Source of the DNA: Plasmodiophora brassicae
Taxonomy: Eukaryota > Endomyxa: Phytomyxea > Phytomyxea > Plasmodiophorida
Length of the DNA stretch: 64,000 nucleotides
Assembly: GCA_036867785.1 (NCBI GenBank)
Contig: CP145423.1
Span: 62,001-126,000 of the forward strand
Direction: 5' to 3'
Position 1 is the stretch's first letter, and each line of letters starts with the position of its first letter. Shown here in pieces: positions 31,317-41,442 of this stretch. Position numbers and translations under genes: made by a program. The notes beneath the pieces were generated by a model that was not told the origin of the DNA, did no database searches, and saw only the letters and a list, made by a program, of their open reading frames with translations.

Positions 31317-31563
31317 ATGGCTGACGACGTGTCTCATCGCATCGTGCATGTGTGAATGCTGGCCAATTCGTTGCTCCTATATTCCTCCCAGCACGAACGC
31401 CGAGTACCGCTGGGCCCGTTGCTAGGGAGTAGGGCACGTCCAGTCGCAGGCGTCATCTTGGCGCAGCGTCCGGGACAGCGCCGGACGGACTTGTACCTAT
31501 CCGGTGTCCGTAGCGGTGTCCGTCGCGGACACCGGAGCGACGCTTGCCGGTGCTGCGGTGGTC

Positions 31564-32515
31564 ATGGCCAAGTCCAGGTTCGAATACGTTCGCGAGTTCG
31601 AGCAGCAGGACTGCCTGCTGAAGAATGCCTGGATTGTGGTCCGGATCGACGGGCGCGGGTTTCACAAGTACGCTTCGGCTGGCCTGCCCCAGCCGTACTC
31701 GGTGGCGCGCTTACCGTTACGCTTGATCGTAGGTTCACATCGGCGCATGGCTTCCTGAGACCGAACGATGCGCGCGGACTCAGTCTGATGAATGCTTGCG
31801 CCAAAGCTGTCATGGAAGACTTCGAGGACATTGTAATCGCGTACGGTCACTCGGATGAGTTTTCGTTCGTCATCAATCGTCATGCAACTGTCTACAAGCG
31901 TCGTGCGTCGAAGATCCTGTCCACCATTGTCTCTCTTTTCACTGCGAGGTGTGGTGTCTCTCTCTCCCTCCCTCTCTAAACCTGGTCACCTTGTTGTGTT
32001 CTCTGACATGGTGAACCGTACCCAGGTACGTTATGGACTGGCCGACCTATTTCCCCGATGTCGCCCTGAGGTCGACGCCAATGTTTGACGGGCGCGTCGT
32101 TCTGTATCCGACGAACGAGAATGTCATCGACTATATGAAATGGCGTCAGGCAGACTGCCACGTCAACAACCTGTACAACACGACGTTCTGGTGCCTCGTG
32201 CTGCGCGGCGGCCGGTCCAATGCCGAGGCCGAGCGCGACCTGATTGGTTCGTCGAGGCCATCGCCCGACTGTACCTTTGCGCGCACTGACCCACCTGTGT
32301 TCGTAGGTACGTCGTCCGCCGACAAGAACGAGATCATGTTCTCGCGGTTCTCCCTGAATTACAACAACGAACCGGCCATGTTCCGCAAGGGATCCATCCT
32401 GGTCCGGTACGAACCTCGCCAGCCCGACAGACGCCTGAAGCACCCCATCATCATCCACGACGACCTGATCCACAACGCCTTCTGGTCCGACATGTTCCCT
32501 AACGTTATCCGATAA
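31564..32515 (+). CDS. THG1: tRNA-His guanylyltransferase
   Basis: Four exons, 31564-31667, 31733-31948, 32026-32246 and 32307-32515, encode 249 residues. Introns are 60-77 nt. Motifs match Thg1: [13 protein letters not shown], the metal-site [12 protein letters not shown] (Asp29), GHSDEFSF (Asp76, Glu77), KRRASKI, and the HVNNLYNT and FWCLVLRGG blocks. Thg1 adds the essential G-1 to tRNA-His. The stop at 32513-32515 gives a normal family length. An alternative 51-nt intron at 32504-32554 would instead fuse the protein in frame to the segment at 32555-32890. Confidence 0.95.
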
Positions 32516-32554
32516 ACGCACAAGTCGGGAGCGTGCTCGAGCTGTGCGCCACAG

Positions 32555-32890
32555 TGGAATATCTTCGGCCTGAACCTCGGCCCGTCTCGGCACCACCAGC
32601 TGTTCGTGCGGATCCTGCCCTCCGGCGTCGCCGCCGGCTACTTCCTCGTTGAGCACGTCGCCGTCATCCACGCCAAGTACCTGGAGAAGGTCCCCGACGC
32701 TGTCCGGTCGCGCCGCCGCCTCCTATTGGAATTCACTCTGTCGACGCTGTCGTACCCGCACGCGGCGCCGCTCGTCAAGCTGTGCACGGGTGACGACCGC
32801 GGGCGTCTACCTGGCGATCTCCGGGCTCTTCGCCAAGGACGTCGGGGCTCCCGCGTTCCGGCTCCAGCGCCTGGGACCCAATCGCGGTAG
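32555..32890 (+). CDS. Coding segment lacking its own ATG, possible THG1 C-terminal extension
   Basis: A 112-residue open frame begins right after a CAG acceptor at 32554. It reads as globular protein (LNLGPSRHHQLFVRILPSG, GYFLVEHVAVIHAKYLEKV) but contains no ATG. Skipping 32504-32554 as an intron (GTTATC donor) joins it in phase 0 to THG1. Near 32806 another frame becomes more protein-like (VYLAISGLFAKDVGAPAFRL), so either a further intron at about 32802-32868 or a one-base error is present. Family not recognised. It could also be a separate gene whose first exon I missed. Confidence 0.35.
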   Translation, partial: WNIFGLNLGPSRHHQLFVRILPSGVAAGYFLVEHVAVIHAKYLEKVPDAVRSRRRLLLEFTLSTLSYPHAAPLVKLCTGDDRGRLPGDLRALRQGRRGSRVPAPAPGTQSR

Positions 32891-32929
32891 AACGACGAGG
32901 GCACCGGTCATGGGTTTCAGCAGCGTGTT

Positions 32930-35388
32930 TTACATGTCTGCCAGGTTGTCCATCAGGTTACGTACGGCCGTTTCCCGAGCCCGTTGCTGGGATAGGCGAC
33001 GTCGCCGCCAGATGCCAGCCCAGGTGACGATGAGGGCGACAAACAGGACGACGGCGACCCATGGTGAGACAGCCAGTGCCCAGGACGGCCAATGAATCGA
33101 CGGCAAGCCGAACGGTGTGCTGTCGACAGTTGTTGGGCGGGCGTCTATCGCCTGCGCCGCCTTGCTGGTGCTAACCCGCAGCAGGCCACGAGGCGCACCA
33201 CTCGAGGTCGCTTGTCGGCGAATTGGGATGCCTGTCGACGCCGTGCGCCTGGACGACGCGCCCGCGCTCGTGCGACGACGTCGCGATGCCTGGGACGATG
33301 CCTTACCGCGAATCGGGACAGCGATCGTGGCCGCGCGTCTGGAGGACTTGCCTGCGCTCGTGCGACGACGTACTGGCTTGGACGATGTCTTACCGCGAAT
33401 CGGGACAGCGATCGTGGTCCTGCGCCTGGAGGACTTGCCCGCGCTCGTGCGACGACGCACTGACTTGGACGATGTCTTACCGCGAATCGGGACAGCGATC
33501 GTGGTCCTGCGCCTGGAGGACTTGCCCGCGCTCGTGCGACGACGTACTGACTTGGGCGATGTCTTACCGCGAATCGGGACAGCGATCGTGGTATTTCGTC
33601 TGGAGGACTTGCCTGCGCTCGTGCGACGACGCGCCGACTTGGACGATGTCTTACCGCGATTCGGGACAGCGATCGTGGTCCTGCGCCTGGAGGACTTGCC
33701 TGCGCTCGTGCGACGACGCGCCGACTTGGACGATGTCTTACCACGATTCGGGACAGCGATCGTGGTCCTGCGCCTGGAGGACTTGCCTGCGCTCGTGCGA
33801 CGACGTACTGACTTGGACGATGTCTTACCGCGAATCGGGACAGCGATCGTGGTCCTGCGCCTGGTAGTCGCCAGCCTTCTCGATGTGCAGGCTAACGCGA
33901 CGGTGACGATTGCGTTCACGGGAACGCTGACGTTGAACGATGCCGACGAGGCCGACGCGGACAACGAGACGGTAGGTGCCGCCTGCGTGTTCCAGGACGT
34001 GGCACCAGTAATGACCGGCTGGCAGGTTGGGCAGCAGAAGCCGTCGAGCGCGACGATTGCCGTCTGGCTGCTGGGTGACGCGTTGACGATGGCGACCGTG
34101 ACGTTGCTGCCGGCAGTAGTCGTGGCCAGCGCCATCGCCGACAGGTTGCCATGCAGCAGGATCGGACGCAGGACGACCCCATGACGGGGCAAACGCGATG
34201 TGATCGCCCTGAACGCATCGTACACCGGCCTGGCTGTGCCGTCGGCGCCCAGCAGGCCCCAATCCGATGTCGTTGCCGACGGTTGATGATGGATCTCCCA
34301 GATGAGAGCGCCATTGGCGCCTGCATAGATGAGCTCCAGCAGATTGCTGGCGACTCGCGCCGCGTACGGGACCGACGAATGGTTGCCGGCGACGCCATTG
34401 AACACGAACGCCGTCGTCGCGAATTCCGTCACGATCAACGGGAGACTGGACGGGTACGAGCTCGCCGCCATGGCGGCGAAGTGTCGCCGCATCCACTGCT
34501 GCCCGTTGATCGCGTTCACGCTCGTATCCCATTCGTAGGCGTGGACGGACCAGGCGCCCAGCAGCGAGGCGTCCACCGACCCGACGTACCTGGTGGCATC
34601 GATCAGGCGCGCGGCAAACGACGAACGAGCGCTGACACACGTACTGGTCGACAGGTGCAACGTGGGACAGGCCCGGACCGACAATCCGGACGTGAGACAG
34701 GCCGCGTCGGTCCAGGTCGGATCGTGTCGCCCGCAGGACGTCCTGGTACAGGGTGCCGTTCACCATGTTGCTCCAGGTGCCATCCGGTTCGTTGAGCAGC
34801 TCGAGGTACGGGAACCGGAACCCGGTCAGCGCCTCGAGGTAGGCGACGCCGGCGGCCAGCGTCAGCCCATAGACGCGGCAGAACGGGGGCAACAGGACAT
34901 GGTTGCCGTTGACCGCCTGCAGCCAGGTCGCTGGCATACCGGCCCGGATGCCGATTGTGAGGACGACGTCGACGCCGGACGCGTTCAGCATCGCAACCGA
35001 CTGCCTGACGGCGCTGCCGGACGGGAACGCGCTCCAGACGGCGTCGAGCTGGGCGGGCGTGGCCGACGGCGGCAGCGTCGTTAGCCGCGCGATCAAATCG
35101 TCGGGAACGTCGCTCCATAGTCGAACTAGGCCGATGTTCAGGTCTGCGACGGCCTGCCTGATGGACACGTCGCCCGGCCAGACAGTGCCGCCAACCCCTA
35201 CGCGCCAGAACACCAACCGTTGGATCGAACATGTGTGTGCCAGGAACAGGGTTCGATCAGCGCGTACCGATCCACGGTCGGGCGTTCGTGACGTTGCCGT
35301 CGAATCGGATATTGGCGGACGCCTGCGACGGGTCGAGCATCAGCCCAGCGACAAGGATGGCGGCGACGGCCACCTCGCTGCGAGTCAT
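32930..35388 (-). CDS. Membrane-anchored clan GH-A-like glycoside hydrolase
   Basis: Three exons, 35388-35268, 35197-34645 and 34589-32930, join across 70- and 55-nt introns to 777 residues. Signal peptide in exon 1 (EVAVAAILVAGLMLDPSQA). The catalytic domain (~40-500) begins VGGTVWPGD. It has ELLNEPDGTW, the Asn-Glu-Pro acid/base motif of GH-A enzymes, and LPLIVTEFATTAF with the likely nucleophile Glu, plus WEIHHQPSA near the barrel end. A beta-rich domain follows, then ~200 residues of a 29-residue Arg/Lys/Ser/Thr-rich repeat, then a single membrane helix (WVAVVLFVALIVTWAGIW) and a basic tail. The enzyme is therefore presented on the cell surface on a cationic stalk. Substrate unknown; GH5-, GH30- or GH39-like families are candidates. 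Confidence 0.82.
33292..33870 (-). repeat. 87-bp coding tandem repeat (~7 copies)
   Basis: About seven near-identical 87-bp units, each encoding 29 residues (TTIAVPIRGKTSSKS then RRRTSAGKSSR), form the stalk of the glycoside hydrolase. Units differ by a few substitutions, and the period is an exact multiple of three. The opposite strand also stays open as a consequence. Confidence 0.9.
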
Positions 35389-35686
35389 GATACGCGACGA
35401 CAAGTGTGGCACCCAGATATCGGGTGCGATTCGAGCCGCCCCGCACCCACATATCTTCGAAAGCAAACCCCCGACGGCGCGGGCCCTGTCCGATCTGAAC
35501 AGCGACCCGACCGAATCTGGCACCCGAATTGTCTGTGGGCCGAGCGCCGAGGCGTCAGAGAACGGTCACTGGAGTCACGGTCCAGTTTCGGCGGGTGCGG
35601 CATGTACGCACACGCACAGGCACGCGCCCTCCTGCACGCTTGACCGCTGCCGGCCTGCGAGCCCATTCCTGCAAGTTCTTACCGCG

Positions 35687-37035
35687 ATGTACAGGGCGAC
35701 GAACATGGCGAACGCGGCCCGGCTGTTGCTCGGGTTCGCCCTCATCGGTACGCTGGCGGGCGCGGAGGACGTCGCGTCGTCCTGCGCGAGCACCGCCGGC
35801 GGCAACGACTACAACATGTCGCTGCACATCGCGTCCATCTTCATCCTCATGGCCGTGTCCGGCGCCGGCATCTTCACGTCGCTGACGCTGGGCACGTACC
35901 AGAACTCGCCCAAGCTGATGCGCGTCCTGCAGGTCGGCGGCGACTGGGACGCCACGCCTGCCCGCCGCTAGTCCTCCCCCCTGACAGCGTTCGTCGCAGA
36001 TCTTCAAAATGTTCGGCATCGGCGTGATCGCCGCGACGGCCTGGTGCCACCTGCTGACCGACGCGTACGCGCAGTTCTCCAACCCGTGCTTGGACCAGTC
36101 GTGGCAGGGGTACGGCGCCAACTTTGTCGGCGTGTTCGCGCTGGCGGCGTCGTTCGCGATCCAGCTCATTGAGCTGATGGCGGTCGGCCATGCCAAGCAC
36201 CGCCGGACGGCCTCGGACCTGGACCCGGAACCGTCCATGCCCGACAGCCTGACCGCGAAACAGGCCCTGCCCGCCAGCCATGGACACAATATCGAACTCG
36301 AGGGGCACTACCACGAGGACGGAGCCGGCCTGGTACGTGTGGCACCGCTGCATGATGTACGGCGAATGGACTGTGACGCCTGCCTGGATGAAGTCGACCC
36401 TGATCCTGGAGGCCGGCATCCTGTTCCACTCCCTCATCATCGGGATCACCCTGGGCGTCACTGTGGAATCCAGCCATTTCCAGACCCTGCTGATCGCCGT
36501 CTGCTTCCATCAGGTGCGTTCCGCCTGCGTTGCCGTTTGCGGAACAGGGTTGCCCACTAGGCGAGGCACAGATGTTTGAAGGTCTGGCACTGGGGGCGTT
36601 GATTGCCAACCTGAAGCGCGGGACGCTGTTCAAGTTCCTGGTGCTGGGCTTGCTGTACCCAATGGTGACGCCGATTGGTATCGCGATCGGCATCGGATGG
36701 CACAGCTCGTACAATGATAACTCGACCGCGGTCATCGTCGTGCAGGGTATCTTCGATTCCCTTTCGTCAGTTATCGATCATAATACCCGTGATGGCAAAC
36801 GCTGATGGTTTGTTGGCAGCGGCGGGATCCTCATGTACAATACCTACTGCGAGCTGATGTCTGTCGAGGTACCGACCAGACCAGGGGAATGTCAGCTGGG
36901 ATCACTAATGTATGCCTGTTCCAGATCAACCATAACAGGTCGTTCCGCAAGTTCTCACGTCGGTTCAAGGTCGTGAACATGGTGGCGATGTACCTCGGCG
37001 CGGCCGCTATGGCGATCCTTGCCTACTGGGCCTGA
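35687..37035 (+). CDS. ZIP-family zinc/iron transporter
   Basis: Six exons, 35687-35932, 36000-36332, 36394-36513, 36572-36765, 36820-36868 and 36925-37035, give 350 residues. Introns are 54-67 nt. Signal peptide or first helix at ~10-25, then helices SIFILMAVSGAGIFTSL and FKMFGIGVIAATAWCHLL. A central cytoplasmic loop with several His (ASHGHNIELEGHYHEDG) follows. The ZIP signature HSLIIGITLGV and its partner HQMFEGLALGALIA both carry the metal-ligand His/Glu residues, and two last helices close the chain. Family, topology and the His loop are typical of fungal/plant-like ZIP importers. Exon 5 follows a GTCAGT donor that recreates GGILMYNTYCELM. Confidence 0.95.
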
Positions 37036-37306
37036 TCGCGCCATACCTCGTCGTCACAGGCCTATGCTCCTCAGTGCTGACGAGCATGTGGATACTGTCG
37101 TCGCCGTCATGCTGTATATACACTGCCGTACCGGCACACCTTTAGCGGTAGGCACCAGATCGTCAATGTCGACACGTGGACGTCGCGGTCGATGCCGAGC
37201 CGATCGTACATCGCGAGTCAACAATAACAGCCTTCGCCAAACGGTAGTAGACAATCTATTGTATAAGCATGACGACGTACGTACGTTACATAGACGGGCC
37301 GCGGTT
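37036..37306. other. No supported gene
   Basis: Short intergenic stretch between convergent genes (ZIP and the repeat membrane protein). Nothing recognised. Confidence 0.4.
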
Positions 37307-38454
37307 CTACCACCAGAGGACCTCGACGTTCGCGGCGGTGGTCTGCCCAGGAGCCTGTACCGCGCCTGCCTGCTGGCGCTTAGAACGACATCGTCCGAAG
37401 CAGCAGCGGACGATGACGACGGTGAACGATAGTACAGCGACGGCACCACATGCCGCCACTATAGGGACCAGCGGCCATTTGGACAGCCAAGAGGCACCCT
37501 CGACACCAGCCTCCTGACCCGGTTCCGATGTATGCTCAGGCGATGACGTCTGAGCACCTGGGACAGACGCTGGAACGGCCTACGAAGCAACAGGACTTAG
37601 AGCCGGCGCTATCACACATGAAGGAAGCAAACCTGCTCTCTCGCAGGGGATGCGTCAGAATCCGGCCGCTCGATCTCCGGTTGACTCGCAGGTGCGCCTT
37701 CCCGCGAGGAACCGCTGTTGGCCGACACGGCAGGCGACTGAGGTGTGCCCTGTATGGTACACAACATTAGACTGCCTTGTACGAGTGCGACAATACGTTC
37801 TTCAACCTCTGAGACGTCAATAGGGTAGCGAGCCTGCTCTGTCGAATGTGATGCGTCAGAATGCGGCCGCCCGATCTCCGGTTGACTCGCAGGCCCGCCT
37901 TCCCGCGAGGAACCGCTGTTGGCCGACTCGGCAGGCGACTGAGGTGTGCCCTGTATGGTACACAACATTAGACTGCCTTGTACGAGTGCGACAATACGTT
38001 CTTCGACCTCTGAGACGTCAAGAGGCACTAACGCCGACGGTTCGCGGACGCTGCTGTCGGTCGGTTCCTCAGCAAAGTGCTCATCGTCCGGAAATGACGA
38101 GCCAGGTTGCCCTTCAGGCTGATCTGGAGGCGCCGCCGCTTGGCCTGCTGACGTGTAAACGTCGCCGTCGTCTCGCAACGCAGGAGCGCTTGTCGATGAA
38201 CATGAATCGTCGACAACGTCGTTTGAGTCGGGGTCCGCCCAAACACTGGAACCTCCGTATACACTGAGCTCGCGCCCCGCTTCGGTTTCATCCTGGTCAC
38301 TTTCCGCAACGTCGGGATCAGCAGCAGGAGCAGCAATTACTCCCGAGGACGATCCCAGGACTTCGTCGAGAGAAGCAACAGATAACCGGAACCAGCAGAA
38401 CCAATGGCCCCATTGCGGTGCGCAAGTCCTGGTCGATGGCGGCGTCTTATCCAT
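37307..38454 (-). CDS. Single-pass membrane protein with duplicated 67-residue unit
   Basis: Two exons, 38454-37633 and 37579-37307, joined in phase 0 across a 53-nt intron. The first exon is Ser/Pro/Asp/Glu-rich and contains two almost identical 67-residue units in tandem (each begins DVSEVEERIVALVQGSLML). The second exon supplies a membrane helix (VPIVAACGAVAVLSFTVVIV) and a short Cys/Arg/Gln-rich tail. Together it looks like a type I surface protein, but the signal peptide is not visible in this frame. Another frame near 38413 (MGPLVLLVPVICCFS) would make an excellent leader, so an unrecognised splice or base error at the 5' end is likely. Function unknown. Confidence 0.55.
37622..38023 (-). 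repeat. Tandem duplication, two ~201-bp units
   Basis: Two adjacent units of about 201 bp with very high identity, inside the ectodomain of the membrane protein. The near identity indicates a recent duplication or ongoing homogenisation. Confidence 0.85.
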
Positions 38455-38532
38455 GATATCGCTCGTCACTCGAATTCCCCTAGGCAAGTAATTGCTGTCA
38501 GCTGGTGCCAGGTTAACATATCGATGGCGGCG

Positions 38533-39492
38533 TTACAGCGTGAAGTCTGTGCATCCAGAATCGAGGATAAGCTTGACGAATCGGAGAGGAAGCGTATCGT
38601 AGGTGAAAGGTGACGAGTCTTTCAATTCAAGGGCAACTCTTTCCACCTTCGTTATAGCGCTAGCCTCGTTCATCCGAGCTCGCATAGACGCAGCTTCCTG
38701 AAACGTGAATAGTGTCCTGCAAGCTAGAACTGAGTATGGCAGGTGCGTCGTTCCATCCGTCCCGTACAGGTGAATAACGTCGACAGAAGATGCCAGATCG
38801 GACGTGAGCAAATGGAAATGCGATGGGTTCGAGAGTCGCAGATGCAGCCGTTTGACACGGTGAGGCAGCATGCGCAGGGAACGGGAATGAATTCTTCCGT
38901 TGAACGACGGCTCGATGGTGATGGTGAGGCTACATCGACGATAAGGTTTCCCAGTTCCCATCGAATGTGTCCTTGCGGTGCCGCGTACCTGTCCTCCGTT
39001 GGGAACCCTTCTGCCCTGTCAAGGGACGGCAACTGGACCGGCTGACCGGTGTTGCGGTATCTGTGGCTGGGTGAGCGGCAGCCAGACCACAACGCTGGCG
39101 ACGACGCTGTACCGCAGTTCTGAGACGTCAGGGACGGCATCTCGGGTCAGGTGCCCCAAATTGACGAACCTGGCATTGTCGACGGTCAGCGCTACGACGA
39201 AGGCGACTGGCAACCTCGGGACGCTTACGTTATCGCGTTGATCGCATCGTGCGTAATGCTCTGCAGGGCGCCTTCGACAACGCCGTTGACGTTGGAGAGC
39301 CTGGTGAGCCGGTTAGGCCACAGCGCGGCACGCCCAACGGTTATGCACGCACTGAAGTTGCTGGGTTTCCAGGCGAGTCGCCGTCAGCTGCTTCTTAATC
39401 GAATGCCCCTGGAAGTCGATCTCGAGGTAGAACATCGAGCTGCATCCGACCAGCCAGTCATGTGTCGACGGCGACGGCGGATCCGACAGCAT
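38533..39492 (-). CDS. Hypothetical multi-exon protein
   Basis: Exons 39492-39353, 39300-39229, 39169-39047 and one beginning at 38988 join in frame across 52-, 59- and 58-nt introns. The first has an ideal CCTAACC branch. The protein starts MLSDPPSPSTHDWLVG and continues through NVNGVVEGALQSITHDAI and VSELRYSVVASVVVWLPL. In the last exon the frame must shift by one base near 38945 to continue from GNLIVDV into LTITIEPSFNGRIHS and on to the stop at 38533; a sequencing indel or a missed splice would explain it. The C-terminal part has an LRR-like rhythm (VKRLHLRLSNPSHFHLL) but no firm family. Confidence 0.5.
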
Positions 39493-40076
39493 CGTGCTAG
39501 ACGCGCAACCAATTCAGCGGCCGGGCGTTCCATCGTCCACCGCGCACGTCGTTCACATTTTGTTGTACATCTCATGAGAGTCGCTTGAGCAGCGCGCCGC
39601 CCTGAACTTGGGCGAACAGGCCCGGCAGTCCGTTAACCTGCGCGCGGGCCCTGCTGATCAGCCGGGTGGCGATCACGAATATCGGACGTCGTCGGCGCCC
39701 CCCCTCACCATACGGCTCCGCAGAGCACGCCCGCGTGCACCAGCAGGACAACGGCCACGCACCGCCACGACATGTCGAATGTTCCGCCCACCGCGGGCGG
39801 ACGCCCCCCTCAACTGTTACGCGCCGACGGTGCCCCTTACGATACAGGAACGCGTGCGCCGCGGCTCCCTTGGCTGGGGCGGGCCACGGCTGCAGGTTCC
39901 GCCAGGACCGCCACGCGCTGTCGGGCCGCGTCAAAATAGAACGCGCGCCGTGGGATGCCCCCCGAAAGATCGTGTGGTCATGTTCTATTTTGGGGGGAGG
40001 GGGGTGTGGCCGGGACGACCGACCCGCGGTCGCAGCCACGGGGCCCTGGGCCTCGTCACCGTCCGACGCGGTCATC
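39493..40076. other. Intergenic, GC-rich, with an inverted repeat
   Basis: About 580 bases upstream of the plus-strand gene at 40077. A minus-strand frame here is open but unconvincing. The main structure is the 10-bp inverted repeat at 39933-39991. Confidence 0.4.
39933..39991. repeat. Inverted repeat, 10-bp arms, 39-bp loop
   Basis: AAAATAGAAC at 39933-39942 and its reverse complement at 39982-39991, AT-rich arms in a very GC-rich context, ending 85 bp before the ATG at 40077. Confidence 0.5.
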
Positions 40077-41018
40077 ATGTCGGTACGCGCGGGCGCAGGG
40101 CTGTCTGCCGTCGCCGTCGTCGCCCTGCTGATGAACTACACGCTGCTGCGGTTGATGACGGAAGAGCGTCCGTCGTCGACGACGGGCGCCCGGTCACCGG
40201 AGGACGTCGCAGGCCCGACCGCTCCGTTCTGCCCGGCCGCGTTCGCGTATTTCATAACGGGGGAGGCGGGGCTGCCCGACCACATGCGCGACAGCCTGTC
40301 GTCGGACCGGTCCGTGATATTCACGCTGAGCTATAAGGAGGAGACGTCGTCGACGGACGTATTCCTGCCCGACTCCACGTGGACCGACGCGCGCAACCGC
40401 CTGTACGAATTCGGCCTGGAGTGGCAGCAGGAGCACAACTGCGTCTTCCAGTTCTGGACGTTCGTCGACTCGGATCTGCGCCTAACGCCCAAGCCCGACG
40501 GGGACGCGCCCGTGAACCCATTGATTCGCGCGTACGAGGATATGCTGAGGGAATGGGAGCCAGCAGTGGCGATCCCGGGAACGGGACGACAGCCGGTTCA
40601 GAGTCGCGTCTGGATGGACGCCATGTTCATAACGTTCCACCACGAGGCCGTCGGCGTGGCGCTGCCGTATGACGGGTCGCTGGACGAGCAGTCGTGGTGG
40701 ATCTCGGGCCTGATCTGCATCTACAAGATGTCGAGATGGCTCGGGCACACGCTGCAGCTGGACGCCGGGTTCGACCTGGTGAACCCAGTCAGCAACCCGT
40801 ATCCTCGGAATATCGAGAACGTGCAGAAGGTTGAGCCCAGGCTCAAGTACCTGGTGCCCGAGCCGCTTCGCGACTGCCTCCTGAACGAGCCGTTCTCCGC
40901 CCGGTCGATCCGGTTCGAATGGTTCGCGGGCACGCCTAAGAAGAAGGACATGCACTACCGAGACCAAGCCACATGGTCTATCAGCGAAATCGTCAATTGC
41001 CCGTCAACCCTATACTAA
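40077..41018 (+). CDS. Type II membrane protein, glycosyltransferase-like
   Basis: Single exon, 313 residues from ATG at 40077, chosen because it opens a signal-anchor (AGAGLSAVAVVALLMNYTLL). The lumenal part has an FQFWTFVDSDLRL stretch, which looks like the DxD-bearing strand of a GT-A glycosyltransferase, and later DEQSWWISGLICIYKM and IRFEWFAGTPKKKD. Length and topology fit Golgi glycosyltransferases. I cannot name the family, and the DSD motif is the only catalytic hint. Confidence 0.6.
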   Translation: MSVRAGAGLSAVAVVALLMNYTLLRLMTEERPSSTTGARSPEDVAGPTAPFCPAAFAYFITGEAGLPDHMRDSLSSDRSVIFTLSYKEETSSTDVFLPDSTWTDARNRLYEFGLEWQQEHNCVFQFWTFVDSDLRLTPKPDGDAPVNPLIRAYEDMLREWEPAVAIPGTGRQPVQSRVWMDAMFITFHHEAVGVALPYDGSLDEQSWWISGLICIYKMSRWLGHTLQLDAGFDLVNPVSNPYPRNIENVQKVEPRLKYLVPEPLRDCLLNEPFSARSIRFEWFAGTPKKKDMHYRDQATWSISEIVNCPSTLY

Positions 41019-41442
41019 GTATATCCCCGGGCCGCCGCCCTGCCCGACTTCGACGTCGTGGCCGCCTCGCGCCCGACCCTGATATCTCATCCGCTACCGG
41101 CGAGTTCCTATGCGCTCGGGAGCGGATAGCGGCGTTTGCTTAGGCAATGGCTCTGGACGCGCGACATCAGGCCACCCGACGAGCAGGCATCGTGCCGCTG
41201 GGCGGCCATGCGATCAGGTCACTTCCGAATGCAAGTACTAGGAACGGCAGTACTGTCGGACACCGTTGCGATCCGTCCCACGGATTCACCTCAGCCAGAG
41301 CCGGGTTGACCGACTATCGTCAGTCCCCGCTCGCAAGTGATATATGACTGGTTACATGTCGATGCCAGACAAAGCTTCCTGCTCGGAATCGGTCGGTCCT
41401 TATCAAGAGAATAGCTGTACGCTATAGTATTGTGCAATGGAG
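41019..41442. other. No supported gene
   Basis: About 420 bases between convergent genes, with nothing recognised. Confidence 0.4.

Noticed and set aside
33292-33870. CRISPR-like regular repeats
   Set aside because: The 87-bp units are contiguous without unique spacers and lie in a coding frame of a eukaryotic gene.
33117-34184. Plus-strand ORF of 355 codons across the 87-bp repeats
   Set aside because: Antisense shadow of the glycoside hydrolase stalk. The repeats keep both strands open, and only the minus strand connects to catalytic motifs, leader and membrane helix.
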